DNA of 16,372 nt from Betaproteobacteria bacterium UBA931 (lineage in GTDB: Bacteria; Pseudomonadota; Gammaproteobacteria; Burkholderiales; Casimicrobiaceae), in NCBI GenBank assembly GCA_002293615.1, contig DBDN01000078.1:1-16372 (forward strand), given 5' to 3'. Of the stretch, positions 6,759 to 12,818 are shown piece after piece; the stretch's first letter is position 1; each line of letters begins with the position of its first letter. The translations under genes and the position numbers were made by a program. The notes under the pieces are model-generated. The model saw only the letters and a list, made by a program, of their open reading frames with translations. It was not told the origin of the DNA and searched no databases.

Positions 6759-7157
6759 ATGGGTAATTTTTCACAGAATTTTGTCAAGGCGTTTGCGTCA
6801 AAACCAATTCCGGTCAAATTCAAGTATGAGGGTGCCGAGTTTGATTTTTATTTGCGCAAGGCGACTGTGCTTGAAATGGAGACAGCTTACGAAAAAATCG
6901 GGCTGACCAAAAAGAAAGACATCAACTTCGGCGACGGACTCAAACTCCACGGCGAACTCATCAAGATTTGCGTTGTCGATGAGAAAGGAAACAGGCTGAT
7001 CAATTCAGACAGGGATTTGGATGTTATGAAGTCTGGTCTGCCCGACGATGTTTATAAGGTTCTCGGAGAGTTTATCAAAGAAAAATGCGCTCCGAAAAAA
7101 GGTGATGAGGGAAACGTGCCATCTACGAACGAGGAGAGCGATTTGCCTTCCTCTTAG
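6759..7157 (+). CDS. Tail assembly chaperone, gpG-like (zero-frame product)
   Basis: This is the shorter tail assembly chaperone, which coats the tape measure protein during tail assembly and is absent from the finished tail. It has 132 residues: a beta-rich start (KPIPVKFKYEGAEFDFYLRKATVLEMETAYEKIG), then a charged helical part, and an Asp/Glu/Ser tail after the frameshift site that is probably unstructured. The start follows a long purine-rich ribosome binding site (AGGAAGGA, 6745-6752, six bases before ATG), the strongest in the tail block. It lies exactly between tube and tape measure genes, as in lambda and HK97. At codons 118-119 the sequence GGGAAAC lets a fraction of ribosomes slip to -1 and make the longer fusion. 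I infer the family from position, size and the frameshift rather than from residue matches alone. Confidence 0.88.
   Translation: MGNFSQNFVKAFASKPIPVKFKYEGAEFDFYLRKATVLEMETAYEKIGLTKKKDINFGDGLKLHGELIKICVVDEKGNRLINSDRDLDVMKSGLPDDVYKVLGEFIKEKCAPKKGDEGNVPSTNEESDLPSS
7109..7115 (+). promoter_or_regulatory. Programmed -1 ribosomal frameshift site GGGAAAC
   Basis: In the frame of the gpG-like gene this reads G GGA AAC, a canonical X XXY YYZ heptamer and one base different from lambda's GGGAAAG. The -1 frame is closed by TGA TGA at 7103-7108 and opens exactly at 7109. It then stays open to the TAG at 7370-7372, while the zero frame stops at 7155-7157. A possible stimulatory hairpin pairs GAGGAG (7131-7136) with TTCCTC (7148-7153). 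An SD-like AGGTGAT sits just upstream at 7100-7106. Confidence 0.92.
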
Positions 7158-7372
7158 CATTAAAGCTGGGGCGTACCGTTGCCGAATTGAAAAGAGATTT
7201 AACCATCGAGGAATACAACAACTGGATGATTCTCTTTGAAAACGAACCGTGGCTGTTCGATCCGGACATCCTGAAGGCCCATATGTTGCAGTTTTACGCG
7301 GAGGCGCACCGGGACGAAAAGAAAAAATCCAGTGCATTTCGTGTCACAGATTTTGTTTTAAGAAACCAGTAG
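7115..7372 (+). CDS. T-like extension of the gpGT tail assembly chaperone (made by -1 frameshift)
   Basis: This is the second half of a gpG-T fusion. After slippage at 7109-7115 the ribosome resumes in the -1 frame with CGT at 7115 and adds 85 residues to 119 residues of the upstream gene, giving a protein of about 204 residues. The extension contains LLALKLGRTVAELKRDLTIEEYNNWMILFENEPW, which fits the pattern of gpT-type parts: A-.LG.T..E......EF..W..++..EP. In lambda the T domain recruits the tube protein to the tape measure-chaperone complex; the same role is inferred here. There is no good independent start: the first usable codon is a TTG at 7187 with no convincing ribosome binding site, and it would remove the conserved LGRTVAEL segment. 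The stop lies 12 bases before the tape measure ATG. Confidence 0.9.
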   Translation, partial: RAIYERGERFAFLLALKLGRTVAELKRDLTIEEYNNWMILFENEPWLFDPDILKAHMLQFYAEAHRDEKKKSSAFRVTDFVLRNQ

Positions 7373-7384
7373 TCGGAGAAAGTT

Positions 7385-10300
7385 ATGGCGCAAGCACTTG
7401 TCGTTGACGTGAGCGCTCGTACCGTCGCGTTTGAAGAAAGCATGAAACGCGCTGCCAATACTGCGAATAAGCAGATGGGCAGCATCGGTAAGAGCGTTGC
7501 CGGCATCAGCAGCAATTTTGCATCGCTGACCAAAACGGTACAGGTTGCGACAGCTGCCATTGGCGCCATCGGCGCGATTGCCGGTATTGGTTTTCTCAAA
7601 AACATGGTCACGATGGCGGCGGATGCTGCTGACCGGATTGACGATCTGTCGATGCAAACGGGCATCGCTCATGAGCGTCTTTCCGGGCTTGCGTATCAAG
7701 CCAAGCTTACCGGCAGCAATCTTGAAGGCGCAGCGAGTTCTATCGCGCGCCTTAACAAGAATATGGCGGAATCTGTCAATGAAACAAGCAGACAAGCTAA
7801 GGCTTTTGGCGCAATTGGAATTTCTGTGAAGGATGTTGATGGCAATTTAAAGTCAACAGACAAGATGATTTCCGAGCTTGCCGATAAGTTTAAAAGCTAC
7901 GCAGATGGGCCAGAAAAAGCGGCATTGGCTCAAGAACTTTTCGGTAAATCCGGAGCGGCGATGATCCCTTTGCTTAATGAAGGTTCTGTGTCGCTCCAAA
8001 AAATGCAGGACGATGTAAATAAATATGGCGTAGTCACAAAAGACGTTGCAAAGCTGACGTCTGATTTTAATGATGAGCAAGATCGTATGAAAATGATGCT
8101 GCAAGGCGTAATGTTGAGCATTACAGCATCGATTCTTCCGGCGTTATCCGGGATGTCAGATGCGCTTGCGTGGTTGATTGACAATGCGGAAGGCGTAAAG
8201 GCTGCGTTGGTTGGCTTGCTTTCTGTTATTTCGGTGTTTAGTTTCTCGCCAGTTATTGCTGGCCTTACTGCCGTCACCAAAGCAGTATTGACGTTTACCG
8301 CTGCGCTTCTGACCAATCCTGTATTCTTGTTTGCTGCGGCCATTGGTAAGGCGGGTGCCGCGCTCTATTACTTCCGCGACGCAACGATTGAAATTGGCGA
8401 CACGACAACATCAATCAGCGAAATCGCACTGGGCGCATGGGTGAGCGTAAAAAACGGTTTTGGCGCAGTGGCCGATTACGTATCCGATGCCGGTAGCAGA
8501 ATGGCAAACAACTTCGGCGAAGTCGGCGTCGTGATTGTTGATGTGTTCAATCATACGCTTGCCTTTGTGAAAAACTTCATCAATGCGGTCATTGGGTTGT
8601 TTGTCGGGTTTGGCAAAGTCGTTTACATCATAGCCGATGCTATTCTGGATACGTTCAAGAGCAGTTTCGACGGTGTCAGAAATCTTGCCGTTTCTTTGTG
8701 GGATGGCATTAAAAAAGTATTTCAGGGCGATTTTTCATTCAGCGCATTTTCCGAAGCGTTTAAAAAGGAAGGCACCGAAGCGATTAACTTTATTGCCGAA
8801 ATCGGCAATACATTCAATGAAGCCTTTTTGAACACCGATTACGTCGGCGGCGTTAAAGACGTGGCGCTGGGCATGGCTGAAAGCTTGGCATTGGCCGGAC
8901 AAGAAGCGCGGAAACTTAACGAGGAATTGTCCGGCGACAGTGGCGGAAACAAACCGAACGCGCCAAGTATTTTCAGTACCGAAGGCACGGCAGAAAACAT
9001 TGAAAAACAATTATCGCTGGCAAAAGAGGGTTACGATCGTCTTTATGCATTAACTTCCGCGGCATTGAGCCGCGAGCTTGAGATACTGTCCGAACAGCGC
9101 GATCTACAGCTGATTTCCGAGCGCGCATTTATCGCCAAGCGTGGCGAATTGCAGGAACAGGCCGCGCAAGCGAACGCCGAGCGGTTGGAAAAAACGTACA
9201 GTGACCTTGCCGCGTATCTCGAAAAGCTGCAATCGGCGCCGGCGATTGATACCAAACAACAAGAAAAAATCATCCAGGCGATTTCAAAAACGCAAAAAGC
9301 CTACGACGATTGGCAGGAAAGCATTGCCAAGGTCGGCGACGTATCGCGCAAAACCAACAACGAACTGACAAAATACAACGACCAGATCAAAGCGCAGATC
9401 AAGGCGATCACCGACGAAAACGAGAAATTTGTTAAAAGTTTGAATAAGCGCGTGGACGATCTCAAGTTTGAAAACTCCCTGATCGGCCTTTCGACCTCAG
9501 CGCAACAGAGACTGCGCGCTGAGCGCGAAATCCAATTGCAAGTTGCCGAGCGCATCGCTGAAGTTGAAAAACAAATCAACGCACTGCTGCAAGCCGACGC
9601 CGGCGCCGATGTGACCGCACTGTACCGGCAGCGCGAAGAAATTGCGCAGGCCGGGCTTGACGCTGTCGATCGGATCGATCGGGAATTGCAGAATAAAGAT
9701 TGGGCAGAAACATTTTCGAATATGTCCGATTCAATAACCGATGCGATTATGCGTGGGTTTGAGCGTGGAGAAAGTTTTGTTGATAACTTAAAAACAACGT
9801 TGGAAAACACATTCAAAACAATGATTTTGAAGCCTGTGGTTAATATGGTTATTAACTCTGTCATGGGCAGTGTATTTTCCGGCGGTTCATCAAGCGGCGT
9901 CGGGGGAATTATTAGCACAATCGGGTCATTTTTTGGGTTCGGTGGAAAAGCGGGGGGCTCTGGAAATTTGATCAACATTGCAAGTGGCGCCGCGTCAAAT
10001 GCTTATTCTGCATTCGGCGGCGGCGGCTTGGCGGGATCATTCATCAATTCGGGTTTTGGCAACATGATGGGATTATCAACGCCGTTGATGGGGCCAACGC
10101 AATCAGGTGCAGCGCTTACCGGTAGCGTACCGACAAGTGCTGGATCAATGGTATCAAATGCGCTCCCAATTATCGGCTGGATTCTTGCTGGGATGCAGCT
10201 TGATAAATATCTCTGGGGAGAAGGTTGGGATGTAGATAAGATGTCCAGACGCGAGCAAGAAACAGCCATTGCCGGGATGACGGCGATTGATCCACTGTTC

Positions 10301-11956
10301 GGCTTATCAGGAATCGGCGCTGTTTGGGGGGACAAGCTTTTCCGAGCGCTTGGTTTGTCTGATAAATGGGCGTCAATATTGTCTGGTAGTTCGATTTTTG
10401 CGCGTGTGTTCGGCCGGCGTGGCGGCCCGAAAACGGGCGGCTTCGCATCAAGCGATGGGCTTGATATTGGTCGATACTTTACTCCGAATAACGAGGATGA
10501 TTTTGCGCAAGAAATGCTTGGCAACATTGAAAAGCAATGGGCGTCTGTTGCTTCGCAATTCGGACTTGATGCGTCACGTGCGCAATTCGGTTTTGGTTTT
10601 GATACGGACCCTAAGGGCGATGCCGGTTCAAGAATTAAAGGCGGTGTTTATATAGATGGCTTGCGTGAATATCTGAATAGCGGAACATGGGGACGAACTT
10701 CCGAGAAGTTTGAAGAGGGTTTAAAAACGGAAGTCATGCGCATGATGCTTGCCGCATCGCGTGCGCTTTCGGAAGGCGACATTAATGCCATACTCGGTGA
10801 TTTCAATATAGCTGAAGCAACGCTAGAAGAAATTGAAGCGGTTTTTGCAGATGCTGCATACTGGCAAAGTGCTGTTGAGCCGATGCGTTTGGTTCTTGAA
10901 AGAACTTTCGGCCAGGCGTTTGATTTTAAGGCAATCGATGAATTGGCCGAAGACGGAGAGACGCTCGAAGAAACAATGACGCGACTGTCAACTGTGTTCA
11001 ATGCGACAAATATGGCAGCCAGAATTACCGGGCAAAGTGTTAAGGATTTGTTCGGCGTCGGGTTGGATGGGTTGGAAGCTCGCGAAACATTCGCCGCGAT
11101 ATTCGGCGGTGAAGAAGAAATGTTAGCGGCTATTACAACGTACATGCAAACGTTCAGACCGGAAGAAACGTCTCAACTTGCTTTTGAAGAATCCGGTTTT
11201 GCATTGACATCTACGTTTGATAATCTAGGTATTGCTATACCAAATTCAATCAGTGCGTTTAATGATCTGATAAGTGGGCTCGATTTGACAACGCAAGAAG
11301 GTCAAAGACTGTTCTCCGAATTGATGAGTGTTGCGCCTGCGTTCGACGCTTTCATCGGTGCGATTGAACGGCTCGGCCAGTCATTTCAGGACAGCATTGA
11401 TGCCGCACGCCAGCAGGTAGAAACTATTGGGCTAAGCCAAGAAGAACTTTATCGCTACTACCAAGATCGCGGCAACGCCGCCTATGAAAACTTCCTGAAC
11501 GCTTCATCGCTTGAAGAGGCTGAGCGGTATTTCAACGAAGCGATGGAATACTACATGTCGGCGTTCAATACGTTGGGCGAGGATAGTCAAATCACGATGC
11601 GCGATACTTTTCTCGCATCGCTCGACATGATCGAAGAAGCGTACCAGGATGTACTCGGCCGCATCCGCGACGATGCTTTGGCGGGTGGCGCCGACGAACC
11701 ATCAACTATCGAAACCGATGAACGGCAACGCGTGATCCTTGAAACGGCATCGCAAGTCATTACCGATGCATCCACTGTGATGGTACGCATTGCCGATACC
11801 GAGATGGAAACGTCACGGCAAAACCAGCGATCCGCGCAGGTAATGGCCGATGCCGCGTCGGCCATGATCGCGGCGGCCAACGGTATGTTGACCGCACTCG
11901 GCAATATCAATGTGACTTCGAACGTCACGATTAACGATCAGGCGGTTGGCGTATGA
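7385..11956 (+). CDS. Tail tape measure protein
   Basis: This 1523-residue protein sets tail length by spanning the tail lumen during assembly and is probably released into the host envelope at infection. The start has GGAG seven bases upstream and sits 12 bases after the chaperone stop. Approximate layout: residues 1-110, Ala/Ser/Gly-rich helices with ADAADRIDDLSMQTGIAHERLSGLAYQA, a common tape measure opening; 273-330 and 380-422, hydrophobic stretches long enough to be membrane helices; 535-790, long charged coiled coil rich in E, K, Q and R. Next, 772-825 is a block like the lambda gpH C-terminal domain (DWAETFSNMSDSITDAIMRG, then a helix ending KPVVNMVINS), and 830-900 is a Gly/Ser-rich hydrophobic linker. 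The remaining ~620 residues lack an obvious family to me and extend well past where gpH-type proteins end. The final residues (NINVTSNVTIND) are a beta-like end seen in many tape measures. Confidence 0.95.
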   Translation: MAQALVVDVSARTVAFEESMKRAANTANKQMGSIGKSVAGISSNFASLTKTVQVATAAIGAIGAIAGIGFLKNMVTMAADAADRIDDLSMQTGIAHERLSGLAYQAKLTGSNLEGAASSIARLNKNMAESVNETSRQAKAFGAIGISVKDVDGNLKSTDKMISELADKFKSYADGPEKAALAQELFGKSGAAMIPLLNEGSVSLQKMQDDVNKYGVVTKDVAKLTSDFNDEQDRMKMMLQGVMLSITASILPALSGMSDALAWLIDNAEGVKAALVGLLSVISVFSFSPVIAGLTAVTKAVLTFTAALLTNPVFLFAAAIGKAGAALYYFRDATIEIGDTTTSISEIALGAWVSVKNGFGAVADYVSDAGSRMANNFGEVGVVIVDVFNHTLAFVKNFINAVIGLFVGFGKVVYIIADAILDTFKSSFDGVRNLAVSLWDGIKKVFQGDFSFSAFSEAFKKEGTEAINFIAEIGNTFNEAFLNTDYVGGVKDVALGMAESLALAGQEARKLNEELSGDSGGNKPNAPSIFSTEGTAENIEKQLSLAKEGYDRLYALTSAALSRELEILSEQRDLQLISERAFIAKRGELQEQAAQANAERLEKTYSDLAAYLEKLQSAPAIDTKQQEKIIQAISKTQKAYDDWQESIAKVGDVSRKTNNELTKYNDQIKAQIKAITDENEKFVKSLNKRVDDLKFENSLIGLSTSAQQRLRAEREIQLQVAERIAEVEKQINALLQADAGADVTALYRQREEIAQAGLDAVDRIDRELQNKDWAETFSNMSDSITDAIMRGFERGESFVDNLKTTLENTFKTMILKPVVNMVINSVMGSVFSGGSSSGVGGIISTIGSFFGFGGKAGGSGNLINIASGAASNAYSAFGGGGLAGSFINSGFGNMMGLSTPLMGPTQSGAALTGSVPTSAGSMVSNALPIIGWILAGMQLDKYLWGEGWDVDKMSRREQETAIAGMTAIDPLFGLSGIGAVWGDKLFRALGLSDKWASILSGSSIFARVFGRRGGPKTGGFASSDGLDIGRYFTPNNEDDFAQEMLGNIEKQWASVASQFGLDASRAQFGFGFDTDPKGDAGSRIKGGVYIDGLREYLNSGTWGRTSEKFEEGLKTEVMRMMLAASRALSEGDINAILGDFNIAEATLEEIEAVFADAAYWQSAVEPMRLVLERTFGQAFDFKAIDELAEDGETLEETMTRLSTVFNATNMAARITGQSVKDLFGVGLDGLEARETFAAIFGGEEEMLAAITTYMQTFRPEETSQLAFEESGFALTSTFDNLGIAIPNSISAFNDLISGLDLTTQEGQRLFSELMSVAPAFDAFIGAIERLGQSFQDSIDAARQQVETIGLSQEELYRYYQDRGNAAYENFLNASSLEEAERYFNEAMEYYMSAFNTLGEDSQITMRDTFLASLDMIEEAYQDVLGRIRDDALAGGADEPSTIETDERQRVILETASQVITDASTVMVRIADTEMETSRQNQRSAQVMADAASAMIAAANGMLTALGNINVTSNVTINDQAVGV

Positions 11957-12474
11957 CCAGCAAGCTGAAGCAATCGGTTGTCGAACTGCTGAAGCGTACA
12001 TCGACGGCGCCGGGTTATCTGATCTACATCGATTTCAGCCCGCCGATACGGCTATCGACAAGAGGTACGGTAACGTACCAAGGCGCGGTATGGAATTCGG
12101 CGAACATTGCGATTTCCGGTGTTTCGGCAGATTCGGCGCCGAACCAGAAAGCAACGATCCTGATTGCCGATTACGACGCGGCAATGACGGCGATGCTGTT
12201 CAACAATAGCGTGGCCGACCGACAGATCATCATCTACGCATTTGATGGTGATGTTACCGACTCACACGTGGAAATGATTTATGGCGTTGGCGGAGCGGTA
12301 TCGGGCGACGCATACAACAACATCAAAATCAGTGTCGCCAATTTATCCAGCCGAACGATATTCATCCCGCAAAAGCGCATCGCGCCGGAGTTCGGTTTTA
12401 ACCATGTTCCGCCGAACGGCATGGTGATCAAAACAGCCACCGGCACGATCACTTTGAGAAACAGGTACAACTGA
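11953..12474 (+). CDS. Minor tail / hub protein, gpL- or DUF2163-like (tentative)
   Basis: This encodes 173 residues, starting in an ATGA overlap with the tape measure stop. The pattern is strand-rich: YLIYIDFSPPIRLSTRGTV, then TYQGAVWNSANIAISGVS, a DYDAAMTAMLFNNSVADRQIIIYAFDGD segment (about 75-102), and a C-terminal RTIFIPQKRIAPEFGFNHVPPNGMVI block. The 'requested surface, then x-Q-G-x-x-(Y/W)' start and the strand run resemble the N-terminal beta domain of lambda gpL and of DUF2163 hub proteins of gene transfer agents. Unlike gpL it has no cysteines, so the gpL iron-sulfur C-terminal region is absent. It is the first tip gene after the tape measure, which is where hub or distal tail proteins lie. 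I recognise the context better than the sequence. Confidence 0.65.
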   Translation: MTSKLKQSVVELLKRTSTAPGYLIYIDFSPPIRLSTRGTVTYQGAVWNSANIAISGVSADSAPNQKATILIADYDAAMTAMLFNNSVADRQIIIYAFDGDVTDSHVEMIYGVGGAVSGDAYNNIKISVANLSSRTIFIPQKRIAPEFGFNHVPPNGMVIKTATGTITLRNRYN

Positions 12475-12818
12475 TGGCATCTTACCCCGACTTTGCTCAA
12501 CATACGAGCAGCACATGCACGCCCTACGACAACATTCAGTCGGATCGCTCAACCAGCGGACGGATCAGGACACGCGTGCTGGGAAGCCGGTTGCGTTACT
12601 CGTTCAGCGTTTTGCATGTTGCGCTGACCGCGGAAAAGAAAGAAACATTCATCGATTTTTACAACACCAATCGCGGAAAGATATTCGACTTCACGTTCGG
12701 CGCGGATGGGCAAGCGTATGAAGTGGTGTTTGTCGGCACGCCCAGCATTACTCCGATCAAAGTGAGCGGTGGCGAATGGCGATTTAACGTGACAGTGTCG
12801 TTGTCGGAGGCATTGTAA
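12474..12818 (+). CDS. Minor tail protein, gpM-like distal tail protein
   Basis: This encodes 114 residues, with the start sharing the A of the previous TGA. Features: an N-terminal arm (FAQHTSSTCTPYDNIQSDRS), a basic strand pair (GRIRTRVLGSRLRYSFSVLHVALT, about 30-53), a helix with AEKKETFIDFYNTNRGKIFDFTF, and closing strands ending in RFNVTVSLSEAL. The order 'R--F-----L-----  F---F----G---F-F' followed by two strands matches the gpM / phage minor tail and DUF2460-type distal tail proteins, and the length is close to lambda gpM (109). Such proteins form the ring joining the tube to the tip hub. In lambda M precedes L; here the apparent gpL-like gene comes first, so names in this pair are provisional. 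The stop TAA overlaps the next ATG by one base. Confidence 0.72.
   Translation: MASYPDFAQHTSSTCTPYDNIQSDRSTSGRIRTRVLGSRLRYSFSVLHVALTAEKKETFIDFYNTNRGKIFDFTFGADGQAYEVVFVGTPSITPIKVSGGEWRFNVTVSLSEAL

Noticed and set aside
7094..7100. Poly-A run (GAAAAAA) as the frameshift site
   Set aside because: Slippage here to -1 would hit the TGA at 7103-7105 at once, so it cannot make the fusion; GGGAAAC further on can.
7187..7372. Independent 61-residue gene starting at a TTG
   Set aside because: The start is rare, lacks a convincing ribosome binding site and cuts off the conserved LGRTVAEL segment; the -1 frameshift from the upstream gene explains the frame better.
9301..9978. 225-residue open frame on the - strand inside the tape measure gene
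   Set aside because: It is a shadow of the coding strand: no ribosome binding site, Ser/Ile-rich composition and no recognisable motif, fully inside a certain gene.
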